A stretch of 64,000 bases of DNA from Gari tellinella (GCA_922989275.2 OV277861.1:20366479-20430478); one strand, 5' to 3'; counted from the stretch's first letter, positions 33,409-45,615 are shown. Made by a program: numbers and translations. The notes: generated by a model not told the origin, from the letters alone.

Positions 33409-33597
33409 TCGATAGGTTTTTACCCCTTTCTCGCCATAGTGTCGTCTGGTTCAATATTGTTGTCTGCAACGTCGTTTCAAAGATAGATTTAAGGCACTAT
33501 AACTGACGAAATTTAACGCGGCGTCTGATCAGGATCAAAACTGTTTGCAAACTGTTTACAAATGCGCTTTATGACGTCATTCAGAGTGAAAAGGGTT
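33409..33597. repeat. P1-type MITE, hairpin reduced
   Basis: Left end ACCCCTTTCTCGCCATAGTG, right end TCAGAGTGAAAAGGGTT. Only one hairpin arm (GCGGCGTCTGATCAGGATC) survives. Confidence 0.6.
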
Positions 33598-34879
33598 CAC
33601 TAGTTTGTTACTAGTCCATTTACATATAAAATGTAGTTTTTCAATGAAGTTGAGTTATGTTCTCATTATTTTAAATACGTTTTTTGACTGGTTTAATGAC
33701 CGTTTCAACTACTTCAGTAGCAAAGACGTTATTCGTTCCCAAAAGAAGCATTACGCTAAAAGTGGTGTTTATATGAAATTAAGACACGTTTTTTCAATGG
33801 AATTGAATGGGGCGATTGTAAATATTCTAAAATACACGCACATTGTTTTAAACTGTTATCTGCCTAGATATAGGAAATAATATCTTATGCTGCATTCTCA
33901 TTACTGTATATAATGACACTATTTTTCTCAAAGGCAGGGGAATTGATTAAATGGGTCAAAAGCGTATATATGGAGTAAAGAGTTACGATTTACTGTCAAT
34001 TATGGTTTACGCGACCACACAATAGAATATATATTTGGTGCCTAATGTTCATGTGAATTTTAACCCCCAGACGCGTTTGAAAACATTTGGATCCTAATCA
34101 GACGCTGCATAACACGATCCAAACTGTTTGACACTCGAATTTTCATTAGTCATTCGTCTTTACATTTAAATTTTTGAAAATATTGAAGCAGTCGTTGAAT
34201 GGGTAAAAATCTCACGATAATTTTGATGATGGAAGGGTTTATATAGGGTACATAATGCCAAGAAGTTTTCTATAGAAGTATTCTGTAACATTCTTTCTTG
34301 CACTATTCATCGGTCTGTAAATATCTACAAACTACTTCAATGAGTGATTCATTACTCAAATATCTTGTTTCTAGTTAACACGACAGTTGAGCCCTTTAAT
34401 AAGGTTGAAAGTAAAGCAGAATGTGCATTAAGCCGCATTATGCTATACGTTCAGTTTGTTGATGTTAAATTTCCTATGATATAGTATATATTTCTTAGGG
34501 TGCATATTCATGGGTGCACACAGTAAATATATTATTTCAGTTGAGGAATCTATAAGTGGCGTAAAAAGGCTAATTTATGGACTAATGGGTTAAAATAGAT
34601 TTACTGTACATAAGGTATCCGTCCTTAATAATGTTGTCGATATATTCCAAAGGCATCGTTTAAATTGATGGTTTTTGTAAAACCTTTAAAATGAATATAT
34701 GGGAGTGTTTATTCTATTTTATTGTTGATTTGTAACGAAATATGCACTGCCTTATCGAAAAAGGACTTTCTGTTTAAAATGTGGCTCCTCTCCTAGAATT
34801 GAAAGATAGACAGTCAATGCCGAATAGCGTCGAGAGTATTTGCTACAAATGTAAAGTTTATTAAGCTACCATTTAACAC

Positions 34880-35128
34880 ATAACCCCACAGCCTGTTTCA
34901 AGTATTGATGCTAAGTGGCAATTTACGCAAAACAGGTTGAAGGTAAAGCAGAAAGCGCCTTAAGGCACATTCTGATTTTCGTTCGACCTGTTTTAAATTA
35001 TCATCTGCTGGGATACAGAACATATTTCTTATGATACATATTATTGACTGTATAAATTTTGACTACTTTCTTCAGTGGAATAATGAATTAAAGGCGTAAA
35101 AAGGCGTATTTATTGGGGACTATGTTAA
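34880..35128. repeat. P2 MITE
   Basis: TAACCCCACAGCCTGTTTCA to GGGGACTATGTTAA, with the GTAAAGCAGAAAGCGCCTTAA hairpin. A more decayed relative ends at about 34593. Confidence 0.7.
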
Positions 35129-35542
35129 AATACGATACATGTGTAATATTTATGACATATTGCAACTTAATGCGGGCTAAAGTCATGCAAAAAGGATCCT
35201 ATACTAGCCTTTTACATGTTTTACCCTATATTAAGCGGTAGCCTGTCTTTAAAGATCATCATAGTGCCTCTTCATTCAGTAGCTGTTTAACCCAGGTGAG
35301 ACTGCGATTGTTTACTAGTTTCAAAATGCAGAAAATAAACAAAAATCCAGCTAATATGAAGAGGATCTCAATTTTGTCACAACTTCGGTAACTATGGCTA
35401 AATGAGGAAATGAATAATTAGGATTACGGATAGGATATTACTTTCTTTATCTATATAGGTTAATCGACCGACCGAGTCCAACAATCTACATATTCACTGA
35501 TATCGGCTCTGTTTAATGTAAAATACATAGAGGATAATTGTT

Positions 35543-35686
35543 TTTTTCAGTATAAGATAGAAATTTAATCCATTGAGTGAAAATCAGACGTTATATTTTC
35601 ACGAGTGGCGAAGCCTCGCCACTCGTGAAAATATAACAGTCTGATTTTCACTCAATAGATTAAATTTCTATCTTATACTGAAAAAA
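35543..35686. repeat. 144-bp near-perfect palindrome
   Basis: Arms of about 70 bases read TTTTTCAGTATAAGATAGAA inwards to CGAGTGGCGAAGCCTCGCCA at the centre (about 35614), with very few mismatches. It differs in sequence from all other hairpin families in the window. Confidence 0.9.
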
Positions 35687-35689
35687 TAC

Positions 35690-36300
35690 AATTAGTCTAT
35701 TTATATATGCTTTTAAGCCACTTTTTAAACGAAATTGTTCGACAATTGTGAAAGCGAGAGTACATGATTTACCCCGTGTGGAGCCCCAAGTTTATATCGA
35801 ACACATTAACGAAACAGTGTCCCGTACGATGACGTCACTGATTTATTGATTTGACGTCATCCGAATTACGTCGTTGCTCCCGATTTTGGATTCGTGTTCT
35901 TCCGTTGAGTGGTTCGCGACAAATCGGACTCCCGGAATTAACGATAGGACACGATTGACTACGATTTTTCGGGAGCCCTACGGGGAAAATTCATAATAAA
36001 AGCGCGCGTGTCGATAATCCCACTGCTTAGAGCAGTGAAATTACCAAGTGATAATCCACTGCTATTTCGTGGTAATCCACCGAAAAGCATAAATAAATGT
36101 TTGTAATTGACCCTAAGATATCTCTCTGCTCTGGATCAGGCATGAGTAATTAGGTTCTTTAACCCAGAACGAAAAAGAATTTGCCTTTTGCTTTACCTTG
36201 GTATTTTCGATGAAGGGGGAGTAACATCTCCGAAAATTCGAAGATAAAGGAATACACATTTTGCTCTGAGTAAAAGAACCGAAAAACTCACGTATAGAAT
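35690..36300. other. spacer, no recognised feature
   Basis: A mixed-composition stretch containing GTGACGTCA-like motifs and GCGCGCG. I find no supported gene or repeat. Confidence 0.35.
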
Positions 36301-36307
36301 AATTATA

Positions 36308-36664
36308 CAGCGTTCCCTCTCTACAACGACACCCAATGGGAGACCAAAATGGTTTTTGTTGGTCGGAGGGAGTCATTAAATGGTGGGAAATTGGCTTACA
36401 TTTGATAACAGATTGAATCCAGATCAGACGCCGCGTTACTCGGGGTCTGATCTGGATTCAAGCTGTTTGTCACTTGTCCTTTAGTTTTTTCTGTCAGAAT
36501 GTCCATTATGTAACTTCGAGAAAAACAGCAGACGACAATTCTAATCAAACGATAGTGCAGCAGTAAAAGCGTTAGACATAATTATCTTGTTTAGGGAACT
36601 GCGAAAAGGGTCGTTGTAAGGAGGGAGTCGTTGTTGGATGGGCCGTCGTAGAGAGGGAACACTG
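36308..36664. repeat. T4 MITE
   Basis: CAGCGTTCCCTCTCTACAAC to GTAGAGAGGGAACACTG with TA flanks. The hairpin is GAATCCAGATCAGACGCCGC with partner. Confidence 0.85.
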
Positions 36665-36978
36665 TAATAGTAACTATAGAGTATTTGTAAACTGTATGTT
36701 CCGATTACTGAGTATGAGTTTCACGACCTTGTTTTCCAAGACGTATATCATTTGATAGTAAAAATAGGAAAATAGGATGCTGTAAAATGAAATATCGTCC
36801 CACAACAAGCATTGTATATTATACTTTACGTACTGTATGTATATATGTGAATCATATATAATATATCTTTAAATCTATTTGAATAGAAAGTTTGATCTGA
36901 AATAAAAGAAACAGAAGTTATAAACGACCAAACACAAAACACAAAGCTAAATGACTGAAACATATACGTCATTTTAAA

Positions 36979-37767
36979 AGAGTCCACATTCAGTTTTGCA
37001 AAAGACTTGCATGCTTGAATAAAAATGTAGCCAACTTTTTCCCACTAAGTGAGTGTGGAAGATATCCCTTATCTACAACTTATATGCCAATGTGTGTAAA
37101 GTATTGGTTACATCTGTTATCTATGGCAGACAATCGCTATCCCAAGCAGTGTTACATGATGTTGAGACGTTTCGATGAATGTGGAAGGACCACTTGGGCA
37201 ACACATGTAAAACGCCTCTTGTTTGAGTTTGGGTTTGGGTATGCTTGGATAGCAAACGAGGTTGGAAATCCTAAAGCTTTCATACAGCAATTTACAGCAA
37301 GACTTATAGACTGTGCACAGCAAAACTTGTGGGAAGACATTAACTCATCCTCAAAGGCCATATCTTATAGACTTTATAAAAGTGCATTAAACCCAGAAAT
37401 GTATCTATCAATGACAATGCCTTTCAAATATAAGCGGGTTCTATCAAATTTCAGATGCTCAATCCATGCACTCATGATCGAAAAGGGTCACCATGAAAGG
37501 ATTGATCGAGATATTCGATTTTGTGAGCATTGCTCGAGAAATGATATATATACCGTTGATGATGAAGTGCATTTTTTGCTTATATCTCCGCTTTATAAAC
37601 AGTTGAGATTAGAATACTTCAGGGCTGAATGGGTTGAGAGTATTGTGTGTAACCAATTGCTTATAACTATGATATCAGACACAATATCTGACAGTATATT
37701 GGCTATTGCCAAGTTCCATGAACAAGCGTTTATGGAAAGAGACATTTGGTTAAAACAACCAGTTTAA
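36979..37767 (+). pseudogene. C-terminal LINE ORF2 fragment
   Basis: The frame reads VHIQFCKRLACLNKNVANFF, then ECGRYPLSTTYMPMCVKYW, and ends at TAA 37767. The pattern of a short H..FCK motif, then G.YPL and a KYW helix, then FCEHC...DEVHFL, is that of the post-RT region with a zinc-binding motif in a molluscan LINE class, from my general knowledge. The last expected Cys of the C..C...H...C motif is Ser (LLISPLY). The RT catalytic domain is absent, so it is a dead 5'-truncated copy. The open frame begins well before any ATG, which also fits truncation. Confidence 0.75.
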
Positions 37768-38145
37768 GATTGAATAAGAGTCTCAGATTGACTTACTGAT
37801 ACTGTGTGTGAGTGGATAATACAATTACACAGTGGTTATCTCTGGCGTTATGGGAAAGGAACTTAGGTGTACTCGAAAATTGTATACATAGGTTCATTCA
37901 GCATCGCGCCAAGGACCTGGAACAAAGCAATCCACTTGCAATCTTGTACATATTGTCAAGGAGGAGGAAACTGTAAATGGTTTCCAAGTAATGTATCACT
38001 GTTCACTTGTATGCATACATTTTATGTTTATGTTAACTGAAATATTGCCATCACAAAACATTATATGTAATATTGATGGTATTTTGGGCCGGAGACCTTC
38101 AACTACAAATAAAATCATTGTCATTGCCATTGTCATTGTCATTTG
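36979..38145 (+). mobile_element. 5'-truncated LINE with (TCATTG)n tail
   Basis: The last part of a non-LTR element consists of the C-terminal coding region, a roughly 350-base 3' UTR and a terminal run of CATTGT units (about 38117-38145) following ACTACAAATAAAATC. It differs in sequence and tail from the L2/CR1-group elements at 11 and 25 kb. Confidence 0.8.
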
Positions 38146-38397
38146 TGATAAACTCGTTCTATATTGGTGTTTGTCTTCATATACTGTATTTTGATGACGT
38201 TAATTATATCCTCAGTCTTTAACGCTAGTTTAACCATATAGTTTCAAGGTTAGATTTATGGTTATATGACTTAAGAAAATTCGATACGAGTGTCAAACAG
38301 TTTGGATCCCGATTAAACGCCGTATGAAGCGGCATCTGATCAGGATCCAAACTGATTGCAAATTTGACTTTATTCGACTTCGGCGCTGAAGGGGTTA
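38146..38397. repeat. P1-type MITE
   Basis: The hairpin TTTGGATCCCGATTAAACGCC and partner, with right end GGCGCTGAAGGGGTTAA. The left end is decayed near the LINE tail. Confidence 0.6.
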
Positions 38398-38599
38398 AAC
38401 ACCAAATAAAAGAACAAGGCCAATTCTATATACACACTCATCGTAGTTATTTTAAAAGGTTGGTCCATCGGCAATGGATGTCATTTGATAGAAATGGAGA
38501 ATACAATATACTTTTCACACATAATAAGATCTAAGACCAAATGTTTGGGACCGAAAAAACACACGCTATGAAACTCAACTTATAAAACGAAACTTTGAA

Positions 38600-38745
38600 C
38601 CATTTAACTGTTTCATGAATGAAAATATTAAACAGTACAGGCCCTGATCAGAGGGCTCTTAAAGGAGCCCTTTGATCAGGGTCAACACTGCTTGCATATG
38701 TATTCTGTAATCTCTACAGAGAGCTGTAGGGTTGAAAGGGTTAAC
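38600..38745. repeat. hairpin element with GATCAGAGGGCTC core
   Basis: The arms CCCTGATCAGAGGGCTCTT and the inverse AAGGAGCCCTTTGATCAGGG are followed by GTTGAAAGGGTTAA. A second copy of this core lies at 39835-39905. Confidence 0.7.
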
Positions 38746-38799
38746 GAAAGTTTCTTCTGACCTATGTTACTTATTCGGGGGATACAAAGTATAAAAACT

Positions 38800-38911
38800 T
38801 CTATCTTGAATGCAAACATAAATATTTATTTCATATACAACAACTTTGGTTGAAAATCGATGTATCACGTAATTTGGCAAGTCCTACGTCAGTCTGTTTA
38901 TTCCGGGAAGC
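38800..38911 (-). other. gene B exon 4: 3' UTR with poly(A) signal
   Basis: Acceptor AATATTATTTCAG|GCTTCCCGG at 38911; AATAAA (minus strand, 38830-38825). The sequence around CACGTGATACATCGATTTT is shared with gene C exon 4 at 55880-55985. There is no coding role because stop codons lie in exon 3. Confidence 0.7.
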
Positions 38912-39834
38912 CTGAAATAATATTGAACATGTGAAGGGATAAAAGCTTAACATAAAATGTATAAAGCGCGGTTATACTTGTATTGACTAGAAGCTTTACC
39001 CTTATTAAAGTTTAATTCATTTTTTATAATTTCTAAATGAACAATACTTTTAAGTATGTGTCAAACTGTTTGCATCCAGATCAAATGCCAATAAACATGG
39101 CGTATAGTATGGAAACAAACTGTTTTCAAAACGTTACATTTTCGGTCGCTTGTTAATTCAACATTGGACCTAAACGTTTTGAGATACATTTTCGATTGGT
39201 ACAAATCAAATCACGTATGTAAATCAAAGAGAAAATTTTGAAACAGAACACTTTGTTTCGATATTAAAGTCATTTACGGTAACTGAAAAACAATGGTTTC
39301 ATGTGATTTAGCAACGTATAATAAACAGAAGTGTTGCTGATGTTAAGTCCTTTCACCATCTAGACTAGAACACAACGGACGAGCTGTGTCATAAAAATAA
39401 AATGGTTTTACTCTGAACCGTTGAACACTGATGAGGTAGCACAGTAACCACGTGGTATTTTGCATATTGGTCTTTGTCAATACTGTTTGCAATATCAGAC
39501 ATGTTTAACCCCATTCAATGCCATAACGTCATGTATTTATTTAATTTAAACACTTGTTGTCTGCTTGACTGACTTATAATTTCAGAAGTAAAAGCAGACG
39601 TCAACTGTTACGGAGATAATCATATAGCAGTGATGGGGATAGCTGATAGACATACCTTAATGTTGTGTTTATACTTTAATGCAGACAATAGATTGGCAGT
39701 TAAACCTTTAAACCTAAGTTTGCCCTAGTAGGTATTTTTAATCATTTTGGACTCTTTTAGTACATGTATTTTTTAATCAGTATACTGTTACATTTTTGGT
39801 ATGATAACAAAAAAAACAATGAAAATATCAAACA

Positions 39835-39905
39835 GCGCAGACCCTGATCAGAGGGCTCCTATAGGAGCCCTCTGTTCAGGGTCTACACTGTTTGCATATG
39901 TACTC
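39835..39905. repeat. GATCAGAGGGCTC hairpin in gene B intron 3
   Basis: CCCTGATCAGAGGGCTCCTA and the inverse TAGGAGCCCTCTGTTCAGGG, flanked by CAGCGCAG and CTACACTGTTTGC. Confidence 0.75.
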
Positions 39906-39936
39906 AGTAAGGAGATAGCTGAAAGACAAATCTTAC

Positions 39937-40093
39937 ATTTGGCGGTAAAATGATCACCATTCGCCATAGCCATCGCTACTGCCGCCATTAGTATATCCGT
40001 GATCATAGCCTGAATTATGATGTCCACGGCTACCACCGTATTTACCATCGTCGTTATCAAACAGGTCCTTGATTATGTCGAAGAAAAACGAAA
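39937..40093 (-). CDS. gene B exon 3: C-terminal coding exon
   Basis: Acceptor CTTTTACAG|TTTCG at 40093, stop TGA at 39956-39954, donor CAAAT|GTAAGA at 39937. Joined in phase 1, it adds Leu then SFFFDIIKDLFDNDDGKYGG and SRGHHNSGYDHGYTNGGSSD and GYGEW, bringing the product to 112 residues. An aromatic hydrophobic stretch leads to an acidic turn and a Gly/His/Ser/Asp-rich tail ending in Trp. The exon aligns along its whole length with gene C exon 3. The tail may bind ions or water in an extracellular matrix, but that is inference. Confidence 0.82.
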
Positions 40094-40879
40094 CTGTAAA
40101 AGAACAGACACATTTACAAAAACGACTCACAAATTCTTTAATATCATTAATGTTGATTTCTTAAAATTACCAATGTTCTTCATGTCTTAATATTTAGCAC
40201 CCTGTAGGGACATTAGTGTGTTTGCTTGTTTGACTTTTGTTTACGGCATTGCGACAATAAATCGGTCGTATAGCGCCGATGTGCACATATATGTCAGTGA
40301 TGCAGTTTCGTGGAGTTTTACCGTTCTCCACTGGTGGCAGTGAATGCATTATTTTTATAAACCGTTAATATATATAACAGATATGCATAAGACATACATT
40401 GAGCCCAACTGTTTGACACTTTTGACTTATGCTGTGTATTCGGAAATAACTGACAGCATTTGCAAACAATAAAATTTGCAGACCAAATATACATATGGTG
40501 TAAACTATTAACTTAGATTAAGACTAAGTCAGAAAACATTATTTTAATTATAAATAATATGTATTTCATTTTAAAATATGCAACAAGTTGTAATGTGAAT
40601 ACAATCACCTAAATATAGGCGTAGTTGATTTTCGCTCATAATATGACTTTCGGGTTGTCATATTGGAGTAACTATGAAATTAAATACATTTGTTTAGGTC
40701 AGCCACTTCTGATTTGTTAAAGTATATTATATCAATATAAACCTCATAGCGCACGCAGAACTTACAAGAACAATGGAACCTACGATCAGCGAGCAATCAG
40801 TGAAAAACAAATGAAACAACAATGGCACACTAAACCGAGTCACTGTACTATGCAGAACAGCGGCCTAATATCACATACC

Positions 40880-41090
40880 ATATCACTGTGCACTCCAGTG
40901 TACAATATTATTTTGCAAACAGTTTGAATACTGATCAGACGCCGCGAGACGAGGCATCTAATTAGAATACAAACTGTTTGAAACTCACCTCATGATTTCT
41001 GAATTAAAAAAACATGAAATTTAAATTTGAGAAATGAACGCAGATGTTATTTGCTCAAAATGGATGACATAATGGCAGTGGAAGAGTTAA
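40880..41090. repeat. P1 MITE in gene B intron 2
   Basis: The hairpin GAATACTGATCAGACGCCGC is followed by ATTTGAGAAATGAACGCAGA and the end GGCAGTGGAAGAGTTAA. Confidence 0.7.
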
Positions 41091-41185
41091 TAGACTTCTT
41101 AACATTGTAGATACAACTGCTCATTTTAAATATATTTTGATATGCAATATTGTGTGTGTTTCTCTTTTACTAGAAGGGTACTTAC

Positions 41186-41384
41186 GAAAGACTAGACTAA
41201 TCAGAGATGAGAAGATTCCTCCACCAAATCCTCCAAGTCCTCCTACTTGACTTCCTCCTCCAAATCCTCCATAACCTAAACTATAACCGCCTGTCATAGG
41301 ATACGTGCCAAAGCCTCCAAAAGACCCCGCTGATGCAAGGGCAATGAACAGGACAGATACGACGGAAAGGGTAACGAACTTCAT
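41186..41384 (-). CDS. gene B exon 2: signal peptide and Gly/Tyr-rich segment
   Basis: ATG at 41384 opens 66 codons plus one base, to donor TTTC|GTAAGT (41186). Residues 1-19 are a signal peptide (MKFVTLSVVSVLFIALASA). A Gly/Tyr/Phe-rich mature start (GSFGGFGTYPMTGGYSLGYG and GFGGGSQVGGLGGFGGG) and hydrophobic IFSSLISLVF follow. An acceptor (ATATTACAG) sits 12 bases before the ATG; a longer in-frame upstream extension crosses it and is rejected. It differs from gene C exon 2 at about three residues (V9I, G32S, F41Y), so B and C are recent duplicates. It is secreted and cysteine-free. A shell-matrix, byssus or Gly-rich defence-peptide role is possible but unproven. Confidence 0.85.
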
Positions 41385-41929
41385 GGTTGTCGTTAGCTGT
41401 AATATATAAACAAGTTTACACTTTCTCTGCAATGTTAATCGTACCTATGCTGGTATATTAAAATGGTTTTGATCCAGATTAAACGCCGAGGGTATTAAGC
41501 ATATTACGGGCAAATTAAAGATGGCAGCCAAATCTATATAACAAATATACACATTGATATGTTTGTTTGGCTTTTCCATTTTGTATTTTAGAGGTGGTCA
41601 CTTTAGGTCCAAATTATAGCTAAGGTGAACAAAGAGTAACTAGATATCGATACAAATTCTAACGTTATGTAATGCAACATACAGTGACGACCCTGATCAG
41701 ACGCCGCTATATGGTACTTAACTTGGCTTTGATTAGGTTTAGATTAGTCTTTTTCTAGTATCAAAAATGATTGATACGTAAGGTTTAGCTATATAACAGT
41801 CTAACTACAAGTGCATAATGCCATATCCGACAATGAATGCACTTGGTAATTTTGAGGTAGATTATATCAAAACAGTAAGGAGTGAAACCAGGTCACCAAC
41901 GTATGAGAATATATTCGTATTTCATAATA

Positions 41930-42090
41930 CAGTAAAACCTCTCTTTTACAACCAATCAGTTTGTTTAAAGTATTAATAGATAAATGCAGGAAGCTGCTCA
42001 AAGCAATGTGAAAGTCAAACAGAAATCTCGATTAGGAGCTTTCTGTTGTTTTCCTTTCAACCTGCCTTAAGCTGCCACATGTGTTTTAAA
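41930..42090. repeat. T3 MITE, partial, in gene B intron 1
   Basis: Left TIR CAGTAAAACCTCTCTTTTAC, and hairpin CAGAAATCTCGATTAGGAGC with partner. The right TIR is missing. Confidence 0.65.
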
Positions 42091-42409
42091 ATTCAAATGA
42101 GCCTATGTTTCAATTCTGATAATAAATTCAATTAAAGTTAAATGATTGGATTTGTCGGGTGATTGAGCTCCTAGTACATAGAACTTTGCGTGCTAAAGCC
42201 TATGTGTAATATACAATGTTATAGGAAAAAAGATATCTTACAATTTTCTCTTTGACACAGCTCTTTTAGAACGGGTTTCACGAAGACCTAACAATGGAAA
42301 CTCACGCTTGCTTTAACTTGTTTAGCCTTTAACATTAGTAAAGTTAATACTGAAAAATTAAATTTGAAATAAGCCTGCTATAGAAGTGAGCTCAGCTGAT
42401 AGTACAAAC

Positions 42410-42470
42410 CTTGTCTTGGGTGTTTCTAGTTGGTGTGTGACTTGGAATGTTCTCTTCTCTATTTATATCT
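42410..42470 (-). promoter_or_regulatory. gene B promoter and leader exon
   Basis: TATA box GATATAAATAG (about 42460-42470, minus strand). The leader reads CACACACCAACTAGAAACAC then CCAAGACAAG, ending at 42410, with donor GTTTGTACTATC. The gene C leader is nearly the same. A start near 42435 is inferred. Confidence 0.75.
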
Positions 42471-42589
42471 TTCTTACAAACAGGAGTGCCCTAATCACTT
42501 ATCACGCCTGCTGATCGTCTGATTTTGAATGATCGCCTGTAAAATGTAATTTGTTTCAGTTCTTATGTATTTTTTGTTACATGAAACAT

Positions 42590-42785
42590 AATTGCGAGTA
42601 TCAGACTGTTTGAGTGCTGATCAGTCTCCGAATTAAACGGTATCTGATCTGGATCAAAACTGGTTGCAAATACAAACACCGCTACGTTTTAAGTGTAAAA
42701 CCACAGTCATGCAGGAAACAAACTAAGGAAACATTTTAACAAAATACATACGTAGATGATATTGATTATAGATTTTTTGAGTAAG
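42590..42785. promoter_or_regulatory. upstream block shared by A, B and C (B copy)
   Basis: Hairpin relic (GAGTGCTGATCAGTCTCCG and ATCTGATCTGGATC), then CAGGAAAC, ACATACGTAGATGATATTGA and TTATAG, in the same order as upstream of A and C, about 120-315 bases above the TATA box. Confidence 0.6.
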
Positions 42786-43323
42786 GTTCGAACACCTGCA
42801 CGCTCACGGCGAAAGTGTGATTAATTTTGCAAATATTTCGGATCGTGATCAGACCCAAGTGACACTCTGAAACGTTTTGAAACGAAAATGTAAAAACTGT
42901 AAGCTGAAAACAATAAACACTTGTTTTTTGTAAACGAAACAATTACTTGGCTTTAAAAAATAAGTAATCTACAATGAATTGCTGAATAACGACGAGTAAA
43001 AAAACCCATCACTGATTGTTATTAAGAAAAAATTAAGCTTTAAACAGATACAGGACATCAGTAATAGCTCATTGATGGTATATCAGGCATATTGCCATAT
43101 TAATTGGGATAAAAAAATTATTATATTCAATCATTACACAGGCATGCAGTAGCTTAAATAAGGCCTTTTTGTTTGCTGGCTTTATATGTGTTATCTTAAA
43201 AGAAATATTGGAAGTAATGTGATGAGATCTTACAATACATTTCGGCTTTCTCTCATTTTTCTATAAGCATCAACGTGTTTCAACGCTGATGGTAACTTGT
43301 AATGTTGTCGTAACAACGGGGTA

Positions 43324-43569
43324 CAGTGGATACTCTGTTATTCTTTCCCGTTTAAACGCAAACGTACGCAAACGCAAAGCACTAAAACGTAGAACAGTAC
43401 AATTTTTGGACAAGTCTGATAATTCCTGTTTATCTTGGTGGCAAACAGTTTGAAGCCTGATCAGACGCCGGGTTACCCGGCGTCTGATCTGGCTCCAAAC
43501 TGTTTGCACTGTAAATAATAGTTTTAGCGTAAACGCGTTTATTGGGAAAGAATAACACATTCTCCACTG
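43324..43569 (-). repeat. T5 MITE copy 3 (246 bp)
   Basis: TA-flanked TIRs, in reverse orientation to copies 1 and 2. The hairpin is GAAGCCTGATCAGACGCCGG with partner. The 127-codon minus-strand frame across it is produced by the repeat itself. Confidence 0.9.
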
Positions 43570-44137
43570 TAGTATTGTATGATAATATCGTCCGTATTGA
43601 AATAAAATATTCAAATAAGTTTGTATCAGCATGCTGTCATATAATTGCTGCATTGCCTATCATTAGACACATTATCGGGCGATCTTCACTGATGTATGAA
43701 CTAGAATATTAGACACTTATTCTGTGTAGATTTGACGGATAAATGTACTCTGCTTTAACATATTCAACTCTAGCGACGAGTATACTCGTCATTTACAAAC
43801 AGTATACATGTGAAGAGTTCATATATTCTATGTAAATAGTGCTGATCCTGATCGGAAGGTTTTTCAGGGGTAAAAAAGTTAATACAGGATGGCTGATTGC
43901 CTATAGACCACAGACTATTTGAAAACGACCCCTTTGCATTTCTAATTCTTGAGATAAATTAAGAATTTTAGCATTTATTACACAAAAAGCTTATTACTAT
44001 TGCTCTTGTTTATAACAAGTTGTTGCTAAAAATTCGTAAATATTCTCGACATTTAACTCGATGGAAAGATAAATGTGAATGTACGGAAAGCGATTGACCC
44101 AAGTTCAGTTAGTTTGCCCCGTTATCCATGCATGCTA

Positions 44138-44383
44138 CAGTGGAGAATCTGTTATTCTTTCCCAATAAACGCGTTTACGCTAAAACTATTATTTGCAGCG
44201 CAAACAGTTTGGAGCCAGATCAGACGCCGGGTAACCCGGCGTCTGATCAGGCTCCAAACTGTTTGCCACCAAGATAAACAAGAATTATCAGAATTGTCAA
44301 AAAGTTGTTCTTTTCTACGTTTTAGTGTTTTGCGTTTGCGTACGTTTGCGTTTAAACGGGAAAGAATAACAGATTCTCCACTG
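44138..44383 (+). repeat. T5 MITE copy 4 (246 bp)
   Basis: TA-flanked and nearly identical to copies 1 and 2, with the hairpin and its single stem mismatch preserved. Confidence 0.9.
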
Positions 44384-44962
44384 TACTATTTAAACCTTTA
44401 TTTTGTTGGAAACCAGTACATGTTTATTTGAAAATCAATATAAACTGGTCATATATTAGACAGGTTGAGCAGTCCTTTAGAAAAATAATGTATCTTAAAT
44501 ATGATGTTCATTTATAAAAAATCAACAAAGTATCTCATAGTCTGGACCCGGTGAAAATTCATTTCCGTGAGTCTCATTTTGGCTAAACTATGTATATAAG
44601 TTATCACAAACTTACCTTCAGTATTGGTAAACATTATTAAACCATTTACCCCATGAATTGTTTCTAATTTGAAGACAGGAGACCACTTAAAGCAGACTAA
44701 AAATAAAACGTTCAGCCTTCTATCAGTTATAATCTGTAATATATATAGAATATTTCTTCAATTGCATTATTGCTACTATATAAATTGGAACTATTTTTTC
44801 AGCGGATGAATTGATTAAATGCGTAAAATGGCGTTTCTTGTGAGTAAAGGGTCATCGACTTCCTAATTACACTACAAAAGAGTCTTGAAAACGTAAGAAT
44901 AACGAACTTGAATCATTGTGCTTTGTTCAATTCTACTTCCAGTTGACACTTTTCCGTATATA

Positions 44963-45208
44963 CAGTGGAGAATCTGTTATTCTTTCCCGTTTAAACGCAA
45001 ACGAAACGAAACGCAAAACACTAAAACGTACAAAAGTGCAACATTTTGACATTTCTGATAATCCATGTTTATATTGGTGGCAAACAGTTTGGAGCCTGAT
45101 CAGACGCCGGGTTACCGGGCGTCTGATCTGGCTCCAAACTGTTTGTAATAGAAAAAGTAGTTTTAGCGTCAACGCGTTTATTGGGAAAGAATAACGTTTT
45201 CTCCACTG
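44963..45208 (-). repeat. T5 MITE copy 5 (246 bp)
   Basis: Reverse orientation, TA flanks, and a few substitutions near the centre (GCCGGGTTACCGGGCG). Confidence 0.9.
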
Positions 45209-45489
45209 TAGCTAAAGCCGTTTGTCGAGTGTTCAATACTAGTATGACTGATAGGTGTTTGAACTTTTAATAAACTATTAACAGGTTATGCACTACCTAA
45301 ATAGTTACCAACATTTCAGTAAGCAATAATATTATAGGTCATATTATAACAACACATCTTAATTAATTTCTCCATATTCATGTGTACAAAAATCTCAAAC
45401 TATACTGTACTTAAGGTACGTTCCTGGCTAAAGCAATGTGAAAGTAAAGCTGAAAACACCTTAATTTGCTTTTAGCTTTCACATTTCCT

Positions 45490-45615
45490 TTTTTGTGTTA
45501 TTCTTGGTGTCTAGTGCGCACTACATGGTTCTTTATGCGTTAATTATTATTATATGTTTTGTCATGTAGAATACATTTTTTATCGAAATAAATCTATCCA
45601 TCTATCTGAACTGAA
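45490..45615 (+). mobile_element. possible retroposon 3' end with (TCTA)n-like tail
   Basis: ATCGAAATAAATCTATCCAT followed by CTATCTG resembles the terminus of a 5'-truncated non-LTR element. No coding part is present. Confidence 0.3.

Noticed and set aside
44600..44640. Strong donor-like site GAAG|GTAAGT on the minus strand
   Set aside because: No associated leader, TATA box or coding exon was found; likely chance. A similar donor-like site near 7712 was rejected for the same reason.
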